Origin: Siphlonurus alternatus
Taxonomy: Eukaryota; Arthropoda; Insecta; Ephemeroptera; Siphlonuridae
Assembly (NCBI GenBank): GCA_949825025.1
Contig: OX463778.1
Coordinates: forward strand, 50,492,829 to 50,556,828
Length of the DNA stretch: 64,000 nt
Direction: 5' to 3'
Part shown: positions 46,596-57,860 of the stretch, in pieces
Numbering within the stretch: position 1 is the stretch's first letter
How the letters are laid out: the number at the start of each line of letters is the position of its first letter
Program-made: the position numbers and the translations under genes
Notes under the pieces: model-generated
What the model saw: only the letters and a program-made list of their open reading frames with translations
The model's database searches: none
Told to the model about the DNA's origin: nothing

Positions 46596-49500
46596 ACAGG
46601 AGGAGGGAAGTCATTGTTAATTAAATGTATGGATTAATTTCTTTATTTTAGTTTTTTACTATCAAATAAAGCCAGACTATAACTCTGAAAATAAATCATT
46701 GTTTGTGTTGAGACAGACTATGAAAATATGTGTGTTTTGTCTTTGTGAAACCTTCAACTGTTAACTTTAACAGGTACACCATAGAGCTGAAACATGGAGA
46801 CTTCGAGTGGACCATCAAGAAGAGGTACAAGCACTTCAACCAGCTGCACCAGCAGCTCAGAATATTTAGGTGAGATGCATCCTATTGCATAATTCATGAG
46901 AAACAGTGTTGAAAATGTATAGAGAAAGATATGGGGGGGGGGGGGGGGGGATCATGCGATTAGAAATTTTAAGACACTTTTTTTAATTTATTTATTTTAT
47001 TTTATGCCAGTTATTGTACATACATGATACAAATAATACAAAGTTAATTTATTTGTACTTTTTAAACTTGTGATGTGATTTCTTTTATAATTTCATATTT
47101 TTTTTTCTAATTCAGTTTAATCATAGTAAAATCAAGACTTCCTGATTTGACAAATTCTGTGCTTTGCAGAGCTGGACTTAACATTCCGTTCCCGACCAAG
47201 CGCCATCGCGAGCGCCGAGCCAGCTTCAAGGCCGACGTCAAGCCGAAGTTCCGAGGCCGCATGCGAGTCCGACCAGTGCCAAGGTGAGTCATAGTGAATA
47301 TTGTTGTTTTTTAAATTAAAGATATTTGAATATTTGTCGTGTTCTTGCTAGAGTTCATTAGCTTGTCACATAATCATTGTTGTGATCATTTTAACTTTCG
47401 ATACATCACAGTCAAATTATTATTATTTTTTTTTTATTTTTTTTTTTTATTCCTTTGAAAGTTGTAGCTTCTTTTTAAATTGAGGTTAGTATTCTTAACA
47501 TAACCTTAATTTTGTGATTAAAATAAAATAATAATTCGTTAAATTTTTTTACTTCTGTGTTTATTATGCATGTCTTGAATGTTGATCAAATCAGTTCAGG
47601 GTGTTAAAATGACAAATTGCAGGTTGCCGACAATACCTGACTCCCAGGTACGCCCTGAGCAGATGCATGAACGTATGCTAGAGCTGCAGAACTACCTGGA
47701 GAGTGTGCTGCACATCAAGGTGTTCCGAAATCACAGTGAGACGGTGAGTGAGCCACGGTAAAGCAAGCACATTTGAAGAGAAAGTGCACTGATCTAGATT
47801 ACATATGACAATATGCCTGTTATCTATATCTATATGCAGATACTGTTTATGTATTTTTACATAATTATATTACATGGCGTCATATTATACCCCTTACAGA
47901 GTAAGTCATATTACCTCGTCCATCAAAAAAAAAATATGTAATCTGATAATTAATTTTGTATCTGCTAAATAAAATTAATTGTTGGTATGTTTGTTAAACA
48001 TTGCTGAAACTGGAAACATTGAAAAAAAAAAAGCTATAGCAAAAATTGATGAAATTTAATTTTACTACTCTATCATTAATAAAAATCCACTGGAAAAACT
48101 TTTACTTGACATTTCAGCAAATTCAATGCAAGATGAAAATTCTCTCTCTGAACTTTTTTTTTTCCTTGTGTTTGCAGATCAACTTCCTGGAGGTGAGTCC
48201 GCTGTCTTTCGTGGACCAGCTGGGCCAAAAGGGCAAAGAGGGGCCTGTGAAGAAGCGGACGGGCAGTGCACAGCAGGGGGGATGGGACATCTTCGGCATC
48301 TTCAACAACGCCTGCTGCCAGAGGTGAGACAATTATATTTTTTTTTGTTTTACTCTTGAAGATTTGAAATTATAATCATATACTTTTTTTAGATTTAAAG
48401 TCCGTAGACAAGATGTTATCTCTATTGGATGACATTAATCTCTCATCACTGTTATCAGTTCCTCCCATTAAATTTTAAAACACTTGAATTAAAAATATTT
48501 CATAGACACTATTGTCACTTTCCCTTGACTTCAGTCACAACTTTATTCTACAAACATGTTTTTTAAGTATTCACTAACGTAAGTTTAAAATGTAAAAATG
48601 TTTCATTAAATTTTTTATTAAAAAAAAATGTTCTTGATATAAACCAATTGAAATTAACTCAATACTAAACCTTTGACATACTGATGGATGCTGATAATTA
48701 CATTGTCTGAAACAAGTTTGGTTCCGTAGCTGCAGCCACTTCTGCAGCCAGAGGTTTGGCCGCTGGGGTCGTCGCTGGCTCTTCGTCAAAGACTCGTGTC
48801 TCGGCTACATCCAGTTCAAGACGGGTCGCATTAAGAGTGTAATGCTGATGGACCGCAGGTTCGAGGTAGCTCAAGCCAAGACCACCCACTTCCTCAAGAT
48901 CAGCAACATGTCAAGGTCAGTCCTGCACGTTGGAATTGTGTGCCGTCATTCTAGTCCTTGTAAATGATTTACTGTTAATATTGAGAAGGCAGTTTTCTAT
49001 ATTTATGGTATATAATTTTAGTTTATTTTAAAAGAATATGAAATAAAGGAGCATAGTATCTAAATCAATGGATGGTGCATATCACATGCAGATGTTGATC
49101 AGCATGGAGTCTTGAATGTCAGTAGAGTGAATGTCACATCTACACCTTTTGTTTTCTTCTCTTTATGGTGTGCAATGGAAATGCAGCAATTTTTTATCAT
49201 TCAGTTTAAGTATAAACATATTATATGGTCACTCACATTATTATTATGGTCCCTTTACAATACAATCCACCTTACTATGTTACTGATACATACAAGGGGC
49301 TGGCAATTAATGAAGCGGGTTTAATATCAATATTCACTATATGGTAAAAAAGGTAAAAATAAAATGAACCTTTATTTGCAATGATCTATTTGAATGCTGT
49401 ACCTCACATTATTATCTGCTATTTATGAATTAGTTATAGTGTATTTCCTTTATCCCATAAGTATATAATGTGTGTACATTATCCATATATTCATGTGCCT

Positions 49501-52500
49501 TAATTGTTATTTTTTGACCTGTGTAAGTCTTGCATGCTTGAATTGTTTTGAAGCCTTGTGTGTTTGGTTGTTACAGATGCATCGTAGTGGACTGCATGAC
49601 AGAACGTAAATGCTCGGAATGGGTAGAGTTCCTGAAAGGAATCGCTCTAAATCAGGGTTAGTTGTTTGCTCTCTTCTTTTGCCTGCAATAAATGTGACAT
49701 AACTCGTGTCTCGATCTTTGCAGCCTGTGACTTCACTCGTCCCAACCGGTTCCTCTCGTTTGCTCCTGTGAGAGACCACACGGAGGCTGCATGGTTCGTT
49801 GACGGGGCTGGCTACATGGCTGCTGCTGCCAATGCCATTGAGATGGCTCGCGAGGAGATTTTCATTGCAGACTGGTGGCTCAGCCCCGAGATCTATCTCA
49901 GAAGACCCGCCAATGCAGCGCACACGTTCCGTCTGGACAAGATGCTGGAGAGGAAAGCTGTGAGTAAAAACTACAGACACATTTAATACACAGTCAGCTG
50001 TTAATCCAATAATTATTGCATTATTTTACTGTATACTAGATAGAGAAATTAAATATTATAAATTTGAATTTAATTGCAACCACAAAATTAGATTTCATAT
50101 TCTCAAACAAAAACTATTTTAATGACTTGTTTTTTTATGAACTGAAATTAACTTTCATTTAGAACTACCAGGCAAATGAAACGGCAGTGTGTCTGAACTG
50201 TAACCTTTTTCAAATGTGTCCAAAAGATTGCAATACATAGAAATCACCTTCCCTGATGTTTGATCTTTGTTGCAGTCAGAGGGTGTGAAGGTGTTTGTGA
50301 TGTTGTTTCAAGAGGTGAAGCAGGCCCTCAACCTCAACAGCAAGTACAGCAAGGTGGTGCTCATGTCCAAGCACGAGAACATCAAGGTATGGTCATCTAA
50401 AAAACTGAAGTATCAAGAATAAACAAAACAAAAATAATAATAAAAATATATAGAAAAACAAACAATTTACTGTAACTGCAAAATTTAGAAAGATGAGTGT
50501 GACTATTTTGTTACCCTGCACACAGGTGTTACGCCACCCAACCCACGCCAAGGTGGGCATCTTGCTGTGGGCTCACCACGAGAAGATTCTTGCCATAGAC
50601 CAGACTTACGCCTTTGTGGGGGGCATTGACCTCTGCTACGGACGTTGGGACGATCACAAGCACAGGTACCCCTCCTTCTGTTCAACAAATCAATAGTATT
50701 CAATTGCAGGAAATTTGAGCAGACCTGCATTGCAACTTTTAGCTATTTAGTAATTATGTAATGAAGAGAAGACACTGCACATGAAAAATTAAGCAAATTC
50801 TCTAAGTGTCCACACAGTATGACAATAATCTGTACAGTATTGAGTTTCTCATGACTTAACCTCTAATTTTATATTGGTTATATTAATTTGTTTGTTTTTT
50901 TACATGATTTATTTTCAAACCAATATTATTACTTTGTGGTTGGTGTAAATCACATTATTTAGCTTACCGTTGTTAGATATAAAACTTGTTTGGCAACTCG
51001 TTGAAGCATTGTGTTCAAGCAGGTCCCCTCTGACGAAACATGTCTTGCAGGCTGACTGACCTGGGCCGCAGTACCACCACAACTGACGGAGCCCCGCCTC
51101 CCTCCTTCATGCCCCAGCGAGCCAAGCTGACTTCCAGCCGTCCACGAGGAAACACGATGCCCTCGGTGCTTCAGCTGGCAAGGTCCACCAACAACCTGCT
51201 GCGCTCAATGATGGACCTTCGGTCAACCTCAACCCTGAACTCTGACAAGTGAGTAGCACAATTCCAGTTTAAGATATTATTAGATTAGACACAAAGATGA
51301 TTAAACAAAATTTAAAATCCAGATTAGTGACATTTGTAAATTATCTTAAAGGGGTACCAAAGTGAATACTTTTTTTATATATTCTGGTAGCTGTGAATTA
51401 TTTTGTTATCCCTGTGGCTCAATATTTTCTTACGATGGCTAGTTATTTTACAATTAATTTTTTAGTAAAAAAATTGAGTTGTAGGTTCGTTGGTTGCTTC
51501 AAACCGGCGCGCGGTAGCAGCAGTCACTGATACGTCAAGAAGGGGGCGAGAGCGGGCGAGAGGAGGTTCCCGGGGGGTTCCCGGGGGGTTTCCGGGGGGT
51601 TCCCGGGGGGTTCCCCCAATTCGCGGGAGATTCTCTTCGTATCAGCGACTGCTGCTGCCGCGCGCCGGTTTGAAGCAACCAACGAACCTACAACTCAATT
51701 TTTTACTAAAAAATTAATTGTAAAATAACTAGCCATTGTACGAAAATATTGAGCCACAGGGATAACAAAATAATTCACAGCTACCAGAATACTTAAAAAA
51801 AGTATTCACTTTGGTACCCCTTTAAAGGAAACTGTAAGACAGAGGGCATTTGCAGAAATTGAGTCCTTGGCTGGTAACATGAAGATTAAAGAAAAATAAT
51901 CATGACTCTGTTGGCTTCTAGAAGCAAAATCAATGTAAAAATGTAGTTATGAGAATTAAGAAGACTTTCAGAGTATGTGCTAAATAGCCAATTAATATTT
52001 ACCCTCAATTTCAAAGAATTAAATTATTGGATGTGCATTCTTTATTTATCCAGATCATTCATAACAAAAAATTAATAGGTCTGTTCGAAAATACACAATC
52101 AGAAATAATCAATTATTACTGATGAATCTTCTGTACATGGAATATAAGATATATCAATAATAAATTTCTAATTTCTAATTGTGTATTTACGAACAGAACT
52201 TATAACTTTCCAAGATAAGTTGATAATCAGGTCTGAATTATCATTAAACAAATTAAGAAGTCAAAACATTGAAGTGTAATTTAAAATCGCAGAAAACCCA
52301 CATTAGCCCCCATGTCCTTTCTCTTCAAGTCCCTAACTCTGTTGTCGCAGGTCCAGGGTTGACGAGGTGGACAAGGCCCCTGTGGAGGAGGCTCCCATGC
52401 GGCGGCTGGCCTCGCGAATGAAGGAGCGGTTCCGAAGCCTCTACAGCCACGGCCTGGGGGGTGGTAGCTCCATCGAGGAGGAGGGGGAGGCTCACGCACC

Positions 52501-55500
52501 CGCAGAGCCAAAACCAGAGCCAGTGGACGAGTAAGTAACTGTGAAATCAGTGTCTTCAATAAAATAGTTATAAATCTAATAATACTACTTTTAAATGTAA
52601 ATAGCTCAAGCATATTACATATTTATCATACCATTTACAAACATATAAGAAAATTGTAGTAAGTAGAAAGATTAAAAAAAAAAAAAAAAAAAAATGTAGA
52701 GAAAAAATTTGAAAGAACACAAAAAAATATAATTGTCAACCTGTTGATGAACCCTTCTACGCTATCTCTTATTTTTCAAAATAATGTAATTCAAAAGTTT
52801 CATATGAAGATGTGTATATAGCAACAAATCTTCAAATTCAACTATCAAATTGATTTTAAACTACTGTATTTAATGTTAAAAATGCTAAATTACTGCACAT
52901 TGAATGTGTTAAGTAATTATGTTACTTTATTTGCTTTCAATAAAAAACTTCATGTGATGTGATATACAGCTCATCTGATGACGATGCATTTGAGTTTGAC
53001 GAGTGTATTGATGATGCTGACATCGGCATGGCCAAGCTGTGGGTGGGCAAGGACTACATGAACTGCATCGTCAAGGACTTTGTGGAGCTGGACTCCCCAT
53101 TCTCGGACCTGATTGACCGCGAGACCACTCCTCGACTTCCGTGGCACGACATCCACGTCATGGTTCAGGGCTCAGCGGCCAGAGACGTCAGCAGACACTT
53201 CATCCAGCGATGGAACGCAATCAAGGTAGGAGGAGCAATTTTGCAACTTGATGCTTCCCAGGGTCTGAACAAAAGTGAAGAAGAACATTTAATAATTATA
53301 TTGAATAAAATAAGGCAATCTATGAGATCAACGTACAAAATATCAAACATAATTACATGTATTGTTTATTATTGCTGTAAGTATAATCCCTACAGTTAGA
53401 TTACCTATGGTAGGATATAAATTTAACATTAGAAGCATACTTTTTTTGGTAAACTAGTTGCATTAATTGATTTTGGATGTATAAAAGTGTATAAAAGTAG
53501 GTGTTAAAAGTTGCTAACAACTTGGCTTGAATCTATGCGAGTCATTTAAGAAGGTCATAACAGTTCATTGACAAAAATTCTAACTCAATGCAAGGCGTTG
53601 AGACTGACGTTCAGTTTTTCTGTTCAGCTGGAGAAAGCTAAAACGGACACTGACTACCCGTACCTGCTGCCCAAGGCGTACGACCATACCGCCAAGATTC
53701 CGCCCCTCATGTCCAAGCCCTTGCCCAAGGTCAAATGCCAGGTGAGCGCTGCCAACAGCAAAGAACTCGCAGCAGAAGCCAATTTTTTATAATGTACTTG
53801 TTTTTCTTACAGAAAATATTATAATATTAGTTTCAAGTACATACCATGCAGTACTTGTAAAAAATCAAATAACTTGATTTTCTGAGATTGCAGCACTAAA
53901 TTTTAAAAATTCAAATTACAGAACAATATTTTAATTTTTCTAAATTACTAATTTGAAAGTTTAATAAAAAAAAAAACATTTATTTTAAGTACTGTAGTAT
54001 GATATTTTAGACGTTCAAGCTGCAATTTTGGTTCAGGTGGTGCGCAGTGTGAGCCAGTGGAGCGCCAACTTTCTGCACGCCACATCAGTGGAGCAGAGCA
54101 TCCATGAGGCATACATCGAGGCCATCAGAGGGGCTCGCCACTACGTGTACATCGAGAACCAGTTCTTCATTTCGCAAGTGACGCCTCAGGAGGGCAAGGT
54201 GGAAAACAGGGTTAACCTGGCCCTCTACGAGAGAATCTTGACTGCACACAAGTGAGCATGCTCTGACAGTGAAAATAAATATGTAAAAATAGTTACAGTA
54301 ATGACCTTAGAATTTGTTTAACTTTTACTTTTGAATGTTTGTAGTGGTTTTATTTTTAAAAGTTATTAAGGGTAAGGTAACGCCACCAATGTTAAAAAAA
54401 ATCCCTCACACAAAAATTCTGAAAAAAAAATTAAAATGTTCTCCTCTACACCCCCTATCAGTAGCTAAAATATCAGGTATACAAATTCGATCTAGTTTTT
54501 GAGTTATGAATTTTTAAAGTTGACTAATTTAACATGGAGAAATGGAAATCCCATGTTAAATTAGTCAACTAATTAGTCGAATTTGTATACCTGATATTTT
54601 AGCTACTGATAGGGGGTGTAGAGGAGAACATTTTAAAATTTTTTCAGAATGTTTGTGTGAGGGATTTTTTTTTAACATTGGTGGCGTTACCTTGCCCTTA
54701 AGCTAAATATGTTTCACATTTTATTACCTACATACTCTTTGCTTAAAAAAAAGTAGAGGCAATTTGATCTCTTCTATATTTACAATTTAGATTGAGTGAC
54801 GAATTTTGCTCACTGCTGTATGTGGTTCTATCTGGAGATGTCGTATTGCTACAGGAATGGAGAGATGTTCCGGGTGATTGTGGTGATGCCGCTGTTGCCA
54901 GCCTTTGAGGGCGAGATGGGCACGGCCACGGGAGGAGCCCTGGCTGCAATAACACACTGGAACTACGCCTCGATCGCAAGGTACACTCACACTGAAATTA
55001 CTGTCAAGATCACTGATGTAGTCAAGAAATTATGTTGACCCAAAAGTTTGCTTAATGCAGAAAAAGTTTAAAAACAAACCTCTAAAACTATCCCCATACC
55101 AGTAGTGTGCAGTGAAGTAGGTATATGCTACTGCATGATGGTTGCAATGTTGCAGTATTAAATTATTATGATACCATCCTATTTAAATATAATAATTCTA
55201 AACCAGTTTTTATCTTACTGCTGAAGTAAAAGTCTCATGAAAAATCCTTTTTTTATGTTCTATATCAATATTATTATTGTAAAATGTTATATGTAGCCTT
55301 GAAGTTAATTGAATATCTTTGTTATTCCAGAGGCAAAGGTGCTATATTGGAGAGACTAAAAGATGCCGGGATTGATGATCCCTCAGAATACATATCATTC
55401 TATGGACTTCGAACACATTCCATGTTAAACGGAGAGATGGTGAGTTATTTACTTTTAGGATACTTAGGAATATTAAAATATCATGCATTGTTTTCAGTTC

Positions 55501-57860
55501 TAATATTTTAGAGTTGATTTCTTAAAATGTGTGCAAGTTACTTGTCACTGGCTCAAATGCAGGTTAATAGACTAATGTTACTTGACTTTTCTTGCAGGTC
55601 AGTGAACTGATTTACGTGCACTCAAAGCTTCTTATCGCGGACGACCGGCTCGTCATCTGTGGCTCTGCAAACATCAATGATCGCAGCCTCCTCGGGACCA
55701 GAGACTCTGAGATTGCTGTTGTATTGGAGGTGAGGGAAAAGTCTTGTGGACGTGAGTGTAGAGCTCAGATAGATAATTTTTTGAAACTATTCCTGTCCAT
55801 AATCAGTATGATTTCTCTCTCTCTCGCTCTCTTTGAATGAAGAATATAAACAGAAGTTACAGCTCCACAAAGATTCAATTCTTTTAAATAGCTGGAAATG
55901 AAAGAGGTTCTAGCCTCTTGATAAATATTGTAATTAAAATTGCAAAGTTTTTGGAACTCGTCAATTTAAATCTCTTTATAAATTTTTAAATTAAAAACCT
56001 TAAACTTAGGTAGTAAGTATAAATACTATAAATTTTTAAATATATTTTTAATAATTGTTACATTTTGTCACTCCATCACTCCATTGTTGTTGTTTTTTTT
56101 TCTGCAACTTGCCTGACATATTATTAAAAAAAAAAAAAAAAAAAAAACATTTCCTTGAGAAAATAAGTTTGACCGATAGATGGCAGCAGTCTCAATTATT
56201 GTCTAAATGCTCATGTATTTGCGCAGGACGAAGAGTTCTCAGACTCCGTCATGGGCGGTCAGTTCTACCAATCCGGAAGGTTTGCTGGAGCGTTCAGACG
56301 GAGGGTGTTCCGTGAGCACCTTGGTCTGCTGGAGACTGCAGATGGTGAAGCACAGGTGCGAGACCCCATCGCCCCAGAGTTCTACCATGACCGCTGGCGG
56401 GCCACTGCAGAACGCAACACTAGAGTTTATGAAGAGGTCAGTGTATAATGTGGTAGCTAAATTTAAAATATGTTACTTAATTATTCATTCATTCATTCAT
56501 TCATTCATTCATTCATTCATTCATTCATTCATTCATTCATTCATTCATTCATTCATTCATTCATTCATTTATTTATTATATTTTCCTTCGAACAAGATAC
56601 AAAAAAGTTGAACAAAGGTAGGAAACCCAAGAGAATCCAATATAAGGATTATGAAAAACCATACTTGTATGGTATGTAAATTTGTCTATCATAACATGGC
56701 CTTAAATTATAATTAAGAACTATTCTCAAAAACAAATCAAGAAGAAGAAGAAGTCTATCATAACTCATTAATTGCACAATGAACTTTTTTTATATACATA
56801 TTTACATTATACTGCATTTGAATTTAATTATTTAAGGGTAAGATAACACGAACAATTGATTGTTGTAGTCCCATTTGATTAACATGTAAACCTTAGCAAC
56901 CTCATAATAATTCTGATTTTTTTTTAGAGACAGTTCTTGGCACCAAAAAAATGTGGAAAAAATTTCAAAACAATCTAACGATCCAATTTTTTAAAATTAA
57001 TTTCTTAGTTTAGGTCTCCATGGGAAAGCCCTATACTGAAAATTTAAAAAAATTGGATCGTCCGATTGTTTTGAAATTTTTTCTACATTTTTTTGGTGCT
57101 AAGAACTGTCTCTCAAAAAAATTTCAATCAGAATTATTATGAGGTTGCTAAGGTTTACATGTTAATCAAATGGGACTACAACAATCGATTGATTGTGTTA
57201 TCTTACCCTTAAAGGAAAAGCGTTTATAAAGAACAAAGAGAGTTCCCTCTGCCTCAGTGCTGACAATTCTGCATGGTAATGTACAGGTTTTCCACTGCAT
57301 TCCCTCGGACCAGGTGACAAGCTTCTTCAAGCTGAAGAAGTACCAGGAGGAGACACCGTTGTGTCTGCGTGACCAGGAAGATGCTCAGGAGCGGCTCAAG
57401 GCTGTCCAGGTGAGTCCATCACACTTCACTCCAGAAACAGCTGTTCATAATAATGAGCTATGATTAACCCATCTCCATAGCAGAATTAATTTACTGTGTC
57501 ATACAACTGATAGCAATTTAGCATAATAATAAATAACTATGCATTTACAATTAAGTAGTTACGTATATCGTCCCTCAACTGCAATAATGAGCTATCTATT
57601 ATTTTAGGTGAGTGCAACAGTGAGCTTTATTTTAGACCTATTTACAGCTCTTTATTGTGCCACCTGATATAGCAGATAGCTCATTATTCTGGACGAGGTA
57701 CAATATATTAAATAATTTTACTCGTGCTTAGCCAACTTTGTAACATGACATTTTGCAGGGCTTCTTGGTGAACTTGCCTTTAAAATTCCTTGCCAGTGAA
57801 AATCTTGCCAAGGCCACAAGCGGCCTGGAAGGACTGATGCCGTCTGTTCTTTGGACCTGA
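43967..57860 (+). CDS. PLD1: Phospholipase D with PX and PH domains (PLD1/2-type)
   Basis: Twenty-two coding exons: 43967-44111, 45235-45385, 46774-46869, 47170-47283, 47623-47743, 48178-48323, 48730-48915, 49577-49656, 49724-49959, 50276-50386, 50526-50665, 51051-51248, 52351-52530, 52970-53225, 53628-53741, 54037-54251, 54855-54980, 55331-55439, 55598-55729, 56227-56436, 57287-57409, 57759-57860. Total 1,096 aa (human PLD1 1,074). The PX domain is at about 72-205 and PH at 220-345. HKD motif 1 is HEKILAID (His480, Lys482, Asp487), followed by [12 protein letters not shown] motif 2 is HSKLLIAD (His916, Lys918, Asp923), followed by GSANINDRS. The C-terminus LWT matches the conserved end. It hydrolyses phosphatidylcholine to phosphatidate and choline at membranes, regulated by PIP2, ARF, Rho and PKC. 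A long Ser/Glu-rich loop (about 510-650) separates the catalytic halves, as in PLD1. The exact 5' edge of exon 7 is ambiguous (48730, 48736 or 48748, all in frame). Confidence 0.95.
44333..44485. repeat. Inverted repeat in PLD intron 1
   Basis: The ends read ATATAGTCCAGCAAGCGA and its complement. Arms of about 40 bp with some mismatch are separated by about 70 bp. It looks like a small non-autonomous DNA transposon; a TA duplication is possible at the ends. Confidence 0.75.
46190..46597 (+). repeat. Unclassified interspersed repeat ending in an (AAAT)n tail
   Basis: A roughly 240-bp GC-richer segment starting near 46200 (with a short palindrome around GTCTATAAACC and GAGTCTATAGAC) is followed at 46515-46597 by AAAT repeats. 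The organisation suggests a retroposon copy with a simple-repeat tail. I cannot assign it to a family. It lies in PLD intron 2. Confidence 0.45.
46933..46950. repeat. Poly(G) run
   Basis: Eighteen G residues in a row, 64 bases after the exon 3 donor of PLD. Long G runs are rare in AT-rich DNA and are prone to sequencing length errors. Confidence 0.9.
51346..51825. mobile_element. Fold-back MITE with G-rich repeat core
   Basis: The ends read TTAAAGGGGTACCAAAGTG and its complement. The two arms of about 210 bp are close reverse complements. The centre (51567-51617) holds four tandem 11-bp units of the form TTCCCGGGGGG. TTAA lies at both ends (51346-51349; 51822-51825), so it may also be a TTAA-type element. 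It is in PLD intron 12. Confidence 0.85.
51567..51617. repeat. 11-bp tandem repeat, G6 tracts
   Basis: Four units of TTCCCGGGGGG plus a partial one, one unit carrying a C-to-T change. Four runs of six G with 5-base loops meet the G-quadruplex sequence rule, and each unit also contains the palindrome CCCGGG. Confidence 0.88.
52079..52197. repeat. Short inverted repeat in PLD intron 12
   Basis: Ends GGTCTGTTCGAAAATACAC and the near-complement at the right (ATTGTGTATTTACGAACAGA). Total about 120 bp with arms of about 28 bp. The terminal motif resembles the element at 21223-21360. Confidence 0.7.
54366..54701. mobile_element. TTAA-flanked palindromic MITE, copy 4
   Basis: Ends TTAAGGGTAAGGTAACGCC and its complement, with TTAA on both sides. 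The right arm has lost about 30 bases near the loop compared with copy 3. It lies in PLD intron 16. Confidence 0.9.
56483..56569. repeat. (ATTC)n microsatellite
   Basis: About 85 bases of ATTC repeat in PLD intron 20, shortly after the exon 20 donor. It is read through by long low-complexity open frames that are not genes. Confidence 0.93.
56832..57212. mobile_element. TTAA-flanked palindromic MITE, copy 5 (different interior)
   Basis: The ends are TTAAGGGTAAGATAACACG and its complement, matching copies 2-4, with TTAA on both sides. The arms are near-perfect reverse complements but the interior sequence differs from the other copies. It occupies PLD intron 20. Confidence 0.88.

Noticed and set aside
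49507..49980. 157-residue minus-strand frame
   Set aside because: It overlaps PLD exons 8-9 antisense; the plus-strand exons are clearly homologous to PLD, so this is a shadow.
56207..56679. Frames with Ser-Phe-Ile-His repeats
   Set aside because: They run through the (ATTC)n microsatellite in PLD intron 20.
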